Under the pieces are notes generated by a model that was not told the DNA's origin, searched no databases, and saw nothing but the letters and a program-made list of their open reading frames with translations. From Chlorobiota bacterium (GTDB taxonomy: Bacteria; Bacteroidota; Bacteroidia; Bacteroidales; JAADJA01), in NCBI GenBank assembly GCA_013151015.1, contig JAADJA010000029.1:1-33588 (forward strand): a stretch of DNA of 33,588 nucleotides, written 5' to 3'. Shown in pieces: positions 1 to 10,041 of this stretch (within the stretch, counting starts at the first letter, position 1; each line of letters begins with the position of its first letter). The position numbers and the translations under genes were made by a program.

Positions 1-137
1 CCCCCAAACCCATTTCCCCGTTATGGACAGTCCCGGTCTGTTTTTCAGGTTTGTTTTTTTGCAATTTGCCTTTTCAACATTTGCAGCTAACAATGTTGTA
101 TATGCAATATTACATATATTTCTGCATTGGCCAAAGG

Positions 138-183
138 AAAAGTTACATTTATATTCCATATATGGATGTAAAGTGTAACTTTT
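138..183. repeat. Imperfect 46-bp dyad (23-bp arms, 18/23 complementary) upstream of the helicase gene
   Basis: AAAAGTTACATTTATATTCCATA / TATGGATGTAAAGTGTAACTTTT; outer flanks TGCATTGGC...GCCATTGCA are also nearly complementary. Confidence 0.6.
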
Positions 184-422
184 GCCATTGCATAATATTT
201 TCAAGTAGCCGCACGCACGGTCCATATCTCGTTTTACCAACCCCTTTTTCAATATACGGCAAATATACCCTTATGGGCAATTTCGTATTTGGTAAGTATT
301 GATATTTTGAAAATGTATCCAACTACCCTTCTCAATTTGTGGATAACTTTTCTTAACCCTCAAATTGATTTCCTTCCTTCGCTTGATATAATCCTTAATT
401 TTGCCCTTTTAAAAGGAAATCT

Positions 423-2729
423 GTGGCAGATATTTTACAACATTTGAACAAGGAACAGCGTGATGCCGTTGAGGCTTATGAAGGGCCGGTGATGGTGATT
501 GCGGGCGCTGGTTCCGGGAAAACGAGGGTTTTGACATACAGGGTGGCACACTTGCTGAACCAGGGGATTGATGCTTTCCGTATCCTTGCGCTTACCTTTA
601 CCAACAAGGCTGCCCGTGAAATGAAGGAGCGGATTCTAAAGCTCGTGGGCGACGGCAATGCACGGAATGTTTGGATGGGGACTTTCCACTCGGTATTTGC
701 AAGGGTGCTGCGCTCCGAAGGCCATCGTTTGGGCTTTCCTTCCAATTTCACGATTTATGATTCCGATGATTCCAAAAGGTTGATAAAGACAATTATCAAA
801 GAAAACAATCTGGATGATAAGGTATATATGCCCAATTTTGTGTTGGGAAGGATTTCGGCCGCAAAGACCAATCTGATAACCGCTGCCGAGTACAATGACA
901 GCTTTGAAATCAAACAACAGGATACGATGTCGGGGAAACCTTTGCTTGGGAAATTGTACCAGGTTTATGCAAACCGTTGCCGAAGGGCCTCTGCCATGGA
1001 TTTTGATGATCTGTTGTTGTTTACCTATATCCTGCTCAGGGATTATGATGATGTTTTGGTAAAATACCAACGGAAATTCCAATATGTACTTGTTGACGAG
1101 TACCAGGACACCAACCGTGTGCAGTATATGATCCTGAAAAAACTGGTGGCCAATGACGAAAACATCTGTGTGGTCGGTGACGATGCCCAGAGTATTTATG
1201 CGTTCCGGGGTGCCAATATCCAGAATATCCTGAACTTCAAAAATGATTATCCCGATGCCCGGGAGTTTAAATTGGAACAAAATTACCGTTCCACCAAAAC
1301 AATCGTAAAAGCGGCAAATTCAATTATCGTAAACAATAAAGACCAGATTTTTAAGGAAATCTGGACCCGGAACGATGAAGGCGATTTGGTTCAGGTGATG
1401 AAGGCCGGTACCGATATCGAAGAGGGGCGGATGGTTGCCAATGCCATTTTTGAACAAAAGATGAACGGGCAACTGCCCAATGACGCCTTTGCCATATTGT
1501 ACCGTACCAATGCCCAGTCCCGTTCCATCGAAGAAGCCCTTAGAAAGCTGAATATCCCGTATCGGATTTATGGTGGCCTCTCTTTTTATAACCGAAAGGA
1601 GATAAAGGATTTGTTGGCCTATTTTCGGTTAACCGTAAACAATAAGGACGAGGAAGCCCTGAAAAGGGTGATCAATTATCCCGCAAGGGGAATTGGGAAA
1701 ACTTCGCTTCAGAAGATTATCATCGCTGCCGATCAGCATAATCTCACAATGTGGGATGTCATTTGTGATGCTGGTAAATATGCGTTGCAAATCAACAGCG
1801 GGACGCTTACGCGGATTTCGGAATTCGTGACCATGATAAAAAGCTTTTCCGTCCAGTTGAAAACCCATAGTGCTTTTGACCTTGCAAAACTGATTACTTC
1901 TTCGAGCAATATCCGGAAAGATTTGTTCAACGATAAAAGCCCGGAAGGGATAAACCGCTATGAGAATGTGGAGGAATTGTTGAATGCCATCAAGGATTTT
2001 ACGGAGAATGAACGGGAGCCCGATCCGGGGAAGGATGATGGGGGAGAGGTTAGCGAAAATGCAAATTCCATCCGCACATTGGATGAGTTTATGCAGGACG
2101 TGGCTTTGCTCACCGATGCCGATTCGCAGGACAAAAACAGTGGCGACAAAGTGACCCTGATGACGATACATGCCGCCAAGGGCCTCGAATTTCCACATGT
2201 CTTTATTGTGGGTATCGAAGAAAACCTTTTTCCGTCCATACAGTCCTTGGGTTCGAGGCAAGACCTTGAGGAAGAGCGCCGCTTGTTTTATGTGGCCATT
2301 ACCCGTGCCGAAAAAAAACTGACCCTTTCTTATGCCGAGACCCGCTATCGCTGGGGGAATACAACCATCTGTGAGCCCAGCCGTTTTTTGGAAGAAATCG
2401 ATCCCAAGTATATTGACTTTCCACGTAAACCGGTTTTGAGAATCCATTCCGAAGCAAAAACAACATCGGCCCAAATGCCGGTTCCAATGGCTCACCGGAA
2501 ATTGAAAAAGATAAAGAAAGGGATTGTTCCTCCTGAAGGGAACGGAGGTTTTGAGAATGCAAATTCCGATAAAATCCAACCCGGCCAGCAAGTGGAGCAT
2601 TCCCGTTTCGGAAAGGGAAAAGTGTTGACCGTCGAAGGGGAGGGGGCAAGTAAAAAAGCGGCCATTTTCTTCAATGCCGTTGGGCAAAAACAATTGTTGC
2701 TGAAATATGCAAAGTTGAAGATCCTATGA
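423..2729 (+). CDS. uvrD: UvrD/PcrA-type superfamily 1 ATP-dependent DNA helicase
   Basis: 768-aa ORF with GTG start; Walker A AGAGSGKT, VDEYQDTN, GDDAQSIYAFRGA, EQNYRST, TIHAAKGLEF, RRLFYVAITRAE motifs. Confidence 0.96.
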   Translation: MADILQHLNKEQRDAVEAYEGPVMVIAGAGSGKTRVLTYRVAHLLNQGIDAFRILALTFTNKAAREMKERILKLVGDGNARNVWMGTFHSVFARVLRSEGHRLGFPSNFTIYDSDDSKRLIKTIIKENNLDDKVYMPNFVLGRISAAKTNLITAAEYNDSFEIKQQDTMSGKPLLGKLYQVYANRCRRASAMDFDDLLLFTYILLRDYDDVLVKYQRKFQYVLVDEYQDTNRVQYMILKKLVANDENICVVGDDAQSIYAFRGANIQNILNFKNDYPDAREFKLEQNYRSTKTIVKAANSIIVNNKDQIFKEIWTRNDEGDLVQVMKAGTDIEEGRMVANAIFEQKMNGQLPNDAFAILYRTNAQSRSIEEALRKLNIPYRIYGGLSFYNRKEIKDLLAYFRLTVNNKDEEALKRVINYPARGIGKTSLQKIIIAADQHNLTMWDVICDAGKYALQINSGTLTRISEFVTMIKSFSVQLKTHSAFDLAKLITSSSNIRKDLFNDKSPEGINRYENVEELLNAIKDFTENEREPDPGKDDGGEVSENANSIRTLDEFMQDVALLTDADSQDKNSGDKVTLMTIHAAKGLEFPHVFIVGIEENLFPSIQSLGSRQDLEEERRLFYVAITRAEKKLTLSYAETRYRWGNTTICEPSRFLEEIDPKYIDFPRKPVLRIHSEAKTTSAQMPVPMAHRKLKKIKKGIVPPEGNGGFENANSDKIQPGQQVEHSRFGKGKVLTVEGEGASKKAAIFFNAVGQKQLLLKYAKLKIL

Positions 2730-2748
2730 ACCTAATAATTATTCAATT

Positions 2749-4446
2749 ATGGAGTTTGCCATACTGGATTATGTGATCTTTATCGCCTACGGAATTGTGA
2801 TCGTGAGTATTGGTTTATGGTTTTCCCGGACCAAGAAAGGCCACGAACGAAGTGCCGAAGATTATTTCCTTGCCGGTAAATCATTGCCCTGGTGGACCAT
2901 TGGTGCCTCTTTGATTGCAGCCAACATTTCAGCCGAACAATTTATTGGTATGTCCGGCTCTGGGTTTGCCATTGGGCTGGCCATTGCGACTTACGAATGG
3001 ATGGCCGCGGCAACATTGATTATCGTGGGGAAATATTTTTTGCCCATTTTCATCGAAAAGAAGTTGTTCACCATTCCCGAATTTCTTGAAAAGCGGTACA
3101 GTACAAACCTGAAATCCATTCTTGCAATTTTCTGGATAGCCCTGTTTGTTTTTGTCAACTTGACTTCCGTGCTTTATTTGGGCGCCAAGGCAATGGACAC
3201 TATTCTTGGGAAAGCGGATGGCTCCATGCTTGTTTATTCCATCATTGGCCTGGCAATGTTTGCTGCTGCATATTCATTGTGGGGCGGGCTTTCGGCTGTT
3301 GCTTGGACGGATTTGGTCCAGGTGGCATTGTTGATTATTGGCGGACTTGTAACAACTTTTATTGCCCTTGGCCACCTTTCTCCCGATGGAAATGTAATAG
3401 ATGGTTTCCTGGTTTTGTATGATTCGGTTCCCGAAAAGTTTTCCATGATCTTGAGCAAAGGGGAAATTATTACGCCCAACGGGAAAGATGCGTATTGGGA
3501 TTTGCCAAGCTTATCGGTATTGGTAGGGGGGATGTGGGTCGCCAATATTTATTATTGGGGCTTCAACCAATATATTATCCAGCGGACGCTTGCGGCAAAG
3601 AGCCTGAAAGAATCACAGAAAGGGATTGCCTTTGCTGCTTTCCTGAAATTGCTCATTCCATTGATTGTTGTGATTCCTGGTTTGGTGGCTTATGTTTTGA
3701 ATTCGGGACCGGACGGTATTTTGTCGTCTTCCACGGTTGACCCAACCTTTCTTACCCATTCGGGGGCGATTGATAACGACAGGGCCTATCCCTGGCTGAT
3801 CAGCACGTTTATCCCGGTTGGCCTGAAAGGTTTGGTTTTGGCGGCATTGGCTGCCGCAATTGTCTCATCACTGGCATCCATGCTTAATTCAACGGCAACT
3901 ATTTTCACAATGGATTTGTATAAACCTTTTATCAACCCGAATGCTACCAATCGCCAGACCGTAAAAGTTGGTAGGATTACTGCTGCCACTGCCCTTGTGA
4001 TTGCTGTTATGATTGCACCCCTGCTTGGAAGTTTGCCACAAGCCTTCCAGTTTATCCAGGAATACACAGGGATAGTCAGTCCGGGGATATTGGCTATTTT
4101 TATCCTTGGCCTTTTCTGGAAAAAAACCACCAACAATGCGGCTATTTGGGGCGCTGTGCTTTCAATTCCCATAGCCATGATTTTTAAGGTAGGATCAAAG
4201 GGATGGGCAGAAGGGACTGCCCTGGAATCCTTTTTCCCCAATCTTGCATGGATGAACCAGATGGGTTTGACATTTATTGTGGTTGCCCTGATTATCATGG
4301 TCATCAGTTATATTGAGGGCAAAGGACAGAATGATGAAAAAGGGATACCCCTGAGCAAAAGCCTTTTTGCCACCAGCCCATCGTTCAATATCAGTGCTTT
4401 TGTTATCATGATAATTTTGGTGGTACTGTACTCGGTTTTCTGGTAG
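2749..4446 (+). CDS. Sodium:solute symporter family (SSS/SGLT-like) transporter
   Basis: 565 aa, many hydrophobic segments; DYFLAGKSLPWWTIGASLIAANISAEQFIGMSGSGFAIG motif typical of SSS. Confidence 0.93.
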   Translation: MEFAILDYVIFIAYGIVIVSIGLWFSRTKKGHERSAEDYFLAGKSLPWWTIGASLIAANISAEQFIGMSGSGFAIGLAIATYEWMAAATLIIVGKYFLPIFIEKKLFTIPEFLEKRYSTNLKSILAIFWIALFVFVNLTSVLYLGAKAMDTILGKADGSMLVYSIIGLAMFAAAYSLWGGLSAVAWTDLVQVALLIIGGLVTTFIALGHLSPDGNVIDGFLVLYDSVPEKFSMILSKGEIITPNGKDAYWDLPSLSVLVGGMWVANIYYWGFNQYIIQRTLAAKSLKESQKGIAFAAFLKLLIPLIVVIPGLVAYVLNSGPDGILSSSTVDPTFLTHSGAIDNDRAYPWLISTFIPVGLKGLVLAALAAAIVSSLASMLNSTATIFTMDLYKPFINPNATNRQTVKVGRITAATALVIAVMIAPLLGSLPQAFQFIQEYTGIVSPGILAIFILGLFWKKTTNNAAIWGAVLSIPIAMIFKVGSKGWAEGTALESFFPNLAWMNQMGLTFIVVALIIMVISYIEGKGQNDEKGIPLSKSLFATSPSFNISAFVIMIILVVLYSVFW

Positions 4447-4470
4447 TGCCATAGGTGTTCCGGGCAATTG

Positions 4471-4636
4471 AACCCGAATTATGCAATTGAAAACATTCTT
4501 CTGTTTTCAATTGCATAACGACAAGGATTTTCATTCATTTTCGGGAAAACCAAAATGGTGAAACTCTAAGTCGGGATTACCCTTGCTAATGCAATAGTTC
4601 AGCTCGTTACTCACTTCCTATTGCATAAGCCGGGTT
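4471..4636. repeat. Nested inverted-repeat intergenic element
   Basis: Outer arms AACCCGaaTTATGCAAT (4471-4487) / ATTGCATAAgcCGGGTT (4620-4636), 15/17 complementary; inner perfect 17-bp hairpin TTATGCAATTGAAAACA-TTCTTC-TGTTTTCAATTGCATAA (4479-4518). Confidence 0.7.
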
Positions 4637-4831
4637 GAACCATGCCTCTGGTTTTTGTTATTTTCCTAAAGGAAGGGGCTGTACATCATCAAAGCGTGAT
4701 TTTCCACAAGAAGTTTTTCTGATTCTGTCCCATCAATATATTTTGCAATTTGGAATTATTATTCATTTGAATTTATCCATAATCCAATTACATTTGCGCA
4801 TTATAAAATCCTTGTTTTAAAACTAAATCTT

Positions 4832-5848
4832 ATGAACTCAACAATTGTTATTTTCGTTTTCGGTGCCCTGTTTGGCGGCATCTTGCAATATGCCCACCTT
4901 AACCGCTTCAATGTGATTTCGGGTCAGGCATTTTTAACCGACAATACGGTTGCAAAAACAATCTTGGTTGCCCTTGGGCTTGGGGCGATTATCCTGAACA
5001 TTGAAATCGGGGCGGGCTTGGCGGTTTATCATGTAAAACCCTTCATCCTGGGGGGGATTATTTTTGGGGGACTGGTTTTTGGGGCCGGTATGGCCATCCT
5101 TGGTTATTGCCCAGGAACCTTGGTGGTTTCGCTTGGAGAAGGTTCGCTCGATGCACTTGTCGGGATTATTGGCGGCTTGTTTGGCGGGTTGGTGTTTACG
5201 CTCCTGCTTCCTTCGATACATTCCATTTTAGGCCCGGACTTTGGAAAAATTTCATTGCACTCCTTAACTGGCGAACAACCCATTTTGTTCTTTATCCTGT
5301 TGTTCGTCATAGGTATCCTGTTTATCTATTTCGCATTTTTCATCAATAAGGCTGAAAAAGGGAAAAACATGAAATGGCTCTATGCAGGTATTGCATTTGC
5401 CGTCCTGAATGGGATTGTTTTCCTTACAGCTACAACAAACAGGCCCATTGGTGCTTCTACGTGCTTCCCTTATCTTGGTGATTTACTTACCGGTACGACC
5501 GAAAACAAATACTTCGATAAAATCCAAACTCCTGGTAATTGGGAGTTCATCTTTCTGTTTGGTGCATTTGCCATGGCCCTTGTAACTTCGATGATCAAAA
5601 AAGAATTCAAGTTTACCCTTATTTATTCCAATTGGAAAGAACGAAAAGGGGACTCAAATATCAAAAGGGTCGTCTGGGCATTTGTAGGTGGTTTTGTCCT
5701 GATCTTTGGGGCAAGGATGGCTGGTGGATGTACGAGCGGGCATATCATTTCCGGTGGGATGCAGCTTGCTGTCAGTAGTCTTGTTTTTGGGGCATTCGTG
5801 TTTATTGGGTTATTGATAACAGGCAAACTATTTTACAACAATAAGTAA
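4832..5848 (+). CDS. YeeE/YedE family (thiosulfate/sulfur transport-like) membrane protein
   Basis: 338 aa, polytopic; Cys motifs GYCPGT and GGCTSGHIISGG characteristic of the family. Confidence 0.88.
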   Translation: MNSTIVIFVFGALFGGILQYAHLNRFNVISGQAFLTDNTVAKTILVALGLGAIILNIEIGAGLAVYHVKPFILGGIIFGGLVFGAGMAILGYCPGTLVVSLGEGSLDALVGIIGGLFGGLVFTLLLPSIHSILGPDFGKISLHSLTGEQPILFFILLFVIGILFIYFAFFINKAEKGKNMKWLYAGIAFAVLNGIVFLTATTNRPIGASTCFPYLGDLLTGTTENKYFDKIQTPGNWEFIFLFGAFAMALVTSMIKKEFKFTLIYSNWKERKGDSNIKRVVWAFVGGFVLIFGARMAGGCTSGHIISGGMQLAVSSLVFGAFVFIGLLITGKLFYNNK

Positions 5849-5986
5849 TATGTGGGTAATATAGCGAATTTGATAGAAAACAATAATGTTTGATTAATCA
5901 AAGGGAAATGCTTTTTACCCAATAATCCCGTACGTATTCTTATGCCGAAGCTTCAGCATAGGCACTACGGGAACAATAGAACCAAA

Positions 5987-6778
5987 ATGTGCTTCGATAT
6001 TAAGTTCGTGATCGCTTCCCAGTTAAAAAGGGAAAAACGGCTCCAAGATATGAACCCTGAAGCTTCAAATATTGAATTGGGGGAAAAACATGCGGGCATT
6101 AAAGACCTATACCATGCTTCTGCATTCACGCATCCACAAATCCTGATTTTTACCAATCGTGAACCTTATAAAGCAACTCCCTCAACATGGGGCTTAATCC
6201 CTAATTGGGTGAAGGACAATAATCAAGGGTTGCAACTTTGGAACAAAACACTGAATGCCCGTGGGGAAACCATTTTTGAAAAACCTTCTTTCCGGTTTGC
6301 GGCAAAGAACAAGCGCTGTTTGATTTACCTTGACGGATTTTATGAGCATCATCATTATAAGGGGAAAACCTATCCTTTTTTCATCTACAGGAAAGATAAA
6401 GAACCAATGCCGGTTGCAGGCTTATGGAGCGAATGGACAGATAAGGAAACCGGTGAACTCCTGAATACTTTTTCCATTGTGACCACGAATGGAAACGCTT
6501 TGATGGGCCGAATCCATAATAACCCAAAGCTGCTTGAACCAAGGATGCCGGTAATTATACCCGATGAACTAAGGGATGCGTGGTTAAGTCCTGTCCGTAA
6601 TGAAAAAGATTTGGCCGGTATCAAGCATTTGATAAAACCCTATCAAGATAATGTATTGACTGCCCATACCGTTCAGAAACTCCGGGGGAAGAATTCCCTG
6701 GGAAATATACCTGGAGTGTGCGATGAATTGATTTATGATGAATTGGCTTTCGATTTTATCGGTTTATCAAACCATTGA
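5987..6778 (+). CDS. SOS response-associated peptidase (SRAP/YedK/HMCES family)
   Basis: Start placed at MCFDI because catalytic Cys2 follows the initiator Met; STWGLIPNWV, NARGETIFEKPSFR, CLIYLDGFYEH, FSIVTTNGN, IHNNPKLLEPRMPVII motifs. The ORF-track start at 5942 would bury Cys2. Confidence 0.92.
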   Translation: MCFDIKFVIASQLKREKRLQDMNPEASNIELGEKHAGIKDLYHASAFTHPQILIFTNREPYKATPSTWGLIPNWVKDNNQGLQLWNKTLNARGETIFEKPSFRFAAKNKRCLIYLDGFYEHHHYKGKTYPFFIYRKDKEPMPVAGLWSEWTDKETGELLNTFSIVTTNGNALMGRIHNNPKLLEPRMPVIIPDELRDAWLSPVRNEKDLAGIKHLIKPYQDNVLTAHTVQKLRGKNSLGNIPGVCDELIYDELAFDFIGLSNH

Positions 6779-9700
6779 TTTTCATTAGAACTGCCTCTTT
6801 GGTCAAGGGCTTGGTGATGAAATCGTCACATCCTGCGGCAAAGGCTTTTTCTTCATCCTCGATCATTGCATAAGCTGTTTGGGCAAGGATAATGATTTCG
6901 TGCCTGATTTTTTTATTTCCTTTGTAGCCTGGCAACCATCCATTATTGGCATTTTTATGTCCATTAAAACCAAATCAATCCCCGGGTTTTCAAGACATTG
7001 GTTTACGGCCTCCAATCCGTTTTCAACATGTATAAGCACCGCCCCGGTATTCTTTAAAACCTCTCTCAACAATAAATAATTTGAATGTTCATCTTCTGCA
7101 ATTAAAATGGTTTTACCTTTTAAGTCAAGCTTTTGATTGGTTTCTTGTTTTAGGCCTAAACCAGCCATTACTTCAGGTTTGTAAGGGATTGAAAAATAAA
7201 ACGTCGAACCTGACCCGGGTTTTGAGGATACCCATATTTTTCCTCCCATCCGTTCCACAATGGCCTTTGAAATGGCTAGCCCCAATCCTGTACCTTCGTA
7301 TTGTTTTGTTGCCGTTATTTCAACTTGTCTGAACCTTTCGAATATTTTGGTTTGGTGTTCTTTGTCGATACCAATGCCAATGTCGCTAACGAAAAACTCA
7401 AGCATTCCTGATTTCAGCTCATATCCGAACTGGATTTCGCCATGATGGGTAAACTTTACCGCATTGTTTATCAGGTTGGTGAGTGCCTGGTTCAACTTAT
7501 TGCCATCGGCTGAAATCGTGCTCAATTCATCATTGAGCCCGGTATTCAAGATTAAGGCTATGTTTTTCGCCCCGGATGGAAACTTGAATGTTTCGTATAG
7601 CTTGCCCATGAGCAAGTTGACATTTGTTTTGCCAATCCGCAAATCAATTTGCCCCGCTTCGATCCTTGAAATGTCGATGATGTCGTTTATCAGGGAAAGC
7701 AACCTGAAGCCATTGTTCTTGATAATCCTGATAAATTCACTTTTCTTTTCATCCTCTATATCCGGCATGTCCAGCATTTCCGAAAAACCAATGATGCTGT
7801 TCATTGGCGTACGTATTTCGTGCGACATATTTGCCAGGAAAGCCGATTTCAGGCTATCGCTTTCTTCCGCGTTCAATTTGGCTTCGAGCAAGGCTTCTTC
7901 GGTTCTTTTTTGTGGCGTAATATCCATCTTCACGGCAATAAAGTTCGTGATCCTGTCCCTCTTGTCCCTTACCGGGGTAATGATGGTACGTTCGGTATAT
8001 TCCTCACCATTTTTTTTCTTGCATTTTAGTTCGCCTTCCCAACCTTTTCCCTGTGCAAGGGTATCAAGTACCTTGCTCTGTTCTTTTGTAAGCCCTTCTT
8101 TAAAGAACGCACAAATGGTTTTTCCTTTCACATCATCGAGCACGAAATCGGTGAGCTTGGTGAAGAACGGGTTGGCGTATTCTATTACCCTGTCTTTATC
8201 GGTAATTACAACGGCAACGAAAACCTGGTCGATGGCCTGGGAGAGTTTATGGATTTCCGCTTCTGATTTTTTTCGGTCTGTTATGTCCCGTATTGCAGAA
8301 ACCCGCCTTATTTCCCCTTTGTAATTGATGTTCTTCGATTCGATTTCAATAGGGACAATTACGCCATCCTTCCTGATAGCTTCTATCTCGTAAGGTTTCA
8401 CATAATCCATTGTTCTTTGTTCCGCAAGGAATTTGTGGTGTTTTTCGGAAACAACCATTGCGATTATGTTTTTTCCCAGAAGCTGCTCTTTTTCAAACCC
8501 CATCATTTTCAGGAAAGCCTGGTTCGCATCTACCAGTATTCCATCCTGATGGATTATGATCCCTTCAAATGTGAGGCTCGACAATTCCCTGAACCTTTTT
8601 TCACTTTTGGTAAGTTCCAGGTTCTTGTCTTTTAGATTGTTTTTCATCTTTACCAGGGCATTTCCCAGCAAATCTTCTTTTCCCATTGGTTCATAGGCCA
8701 AATCAAAATTCCCTTTTCCAAGATTTGAGGCAAAATCAGCATTTTTCGAAATAAAGCTGTTCAGCTTGTTTAGGGATGATTCCATTCCTCCAATTTCGTC
8801 GTACCTGTTTACGGCAATGGTTTCGGCAATATTCCCTTTCGCCAGTATCTTCAAGGATTTGTCCAACCTTAATATCCTCTCGATTGTTTGCGATATGGAT
8901 TTTGTGTTGATAAACATTACGATCAACAACAAAGCAAAGGCCGCGATAGAGATAAAAAAAACAATTTCCCGCAAATGCAAAATATAATCGGATATATCAA
9001 CCTCCAAAATCCCGATGCCTTCAATATTGCCCGAGAAATTATGGATCGGGATTATAGCATACTTGTAATTTCCACTTTGGAATACGGTCAGCTCATCTGT
9101 TTTCTTGTTTAATGCTTCTGTTGAAAGGTTTGACAAGCGAAAGCCGTTTGTTTTTTCCACAAAAATATAATCCCCTATTACCTTTTTGTTGGAAACTATA
9201 TTTGAAGAAGAATCTTCCAGGAATTCGGATGCAACGGCCAAAAGGTCTGTTTTCATAAATACCGAAAACTCCTCATCATAATTTGAGGTTACCTGCTCTA
9301 CAACCTGGTTTATGTCAAAAAACACCTCAACGGAACCGAGGAATTTATTGTCATCGGAAAAAATGGGGACAATCCCCCTTATGACAAAACCACCTCTGCC
9401 GGTCTCTATCCCTTTTACGGCTTTATGGGGTTCTGCTTACTTGTAGAACCGTTTTCCTGGCAGATATATCATCGCCCCGTTTCCCTGACCAGCACCTGAT
9501 GAACGACCGTGCCGGGGGAAGGTGGTAATGGATACGGGCATCGATTCCCCGTATTGCTTTTTATGAGGGAATTCAACTTGCCGGTGTGGTGCTCGATGAG
9601 CTTAGATGCAGATTCCAGGTCATTTGATTCGTAGTATTCCTGGTATGCTTCCTGAACAAATTCAAATTGTGAACAAATGGTTGCCGCAAATAAAGCTTTT

Positions 9701-9897
9701 TCGCTGTAAGCATCGCAGGTTTGGTTGAAATCGTTTATTTTAGAGGATATCAGCTTATCCGTATCATGCCTAAAAGTATTCATTAACAAGTAGTAGCTGA
9801 TTGCAACAATAAGCACCATGTAAACAAAACCTGTGATAATGATGGGGAGTATCAGTTTGGGCTTAAGCTTTAACTTTGAAAAGATCGAATAAGACAT
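6756..9897 (-). pseudogene. Hybrid sensor histidine kinase (Cache-like sensor, HAMP, two PAS, HisKA, HATPase, receiver) interrupted by three apparent 1-bp frameshifts
   Basis: ORFs 9469-9897 and 6863-9325 plus unlisted frame pieces join into one protein. HisKA FLANMSHEIRTPMNSIIGFSEM, HATPase GTGLGLAISKAIVERMGGKIWV, receiver LVLMDIKMPIMDG; the continuation in another frame reads IRHEIIILAQTAYAMIEDEEKAFAAGCDDFITKPLTKEAVLMKINGLINR*. Confidence 0.85.
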
Positions 9898-9969
9898 ATT
9901 ACATTTTGCGATTCAGGGCTGTTTGAATTGAAAACAAAGAGTATGGAATATATTTTATTCAAAAAAAAA

Positions 9970-9977
9970 TATCTTTG
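9970..9977 (+). promoter_or_regulatory. Bacteroidota-type -7 element (TATCTTTG)
   Basis: TAnnTTTG match about 65 bp upstream of the 10042 ORF. Confidence 0.5.
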
Positions 9978-10041
9978 CAGCCAATACAAGATCGACCGAT
10001 CTTTCAATGAGTCTTTTTAAAACTTAAAATGAACGGAAATT

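Noticed and set aside
51-302. 83-aa ORF at the window start
   Set aside because: Low-complexity aromatic/Cys-rich translation of AT-rich intergenic DNA containing a dyad; no family features.
1629-2693. 354-aa antisense ORF (and other antisense ORFs at 476-751, 636-1280, 1958-2239)
   Set aside because: Lie opposite conserved helicase motifs; overlap artefacts of coding-strand codon bias.
7464-8324. 286-aa + strand ORF
   Set aside because: Antisense to HisKA/PAS coding of the histidine kinase, whose motifs are unambiguous on the minus strand.
9469-9897. Stand-alone 142-aa membrane protein
   Set aside because: Continues across frameshifts into the histidine kinase sensor domain; tail NRCPYPLPPSPGTVVHQVLVRETGR is out-of-frame sequence.
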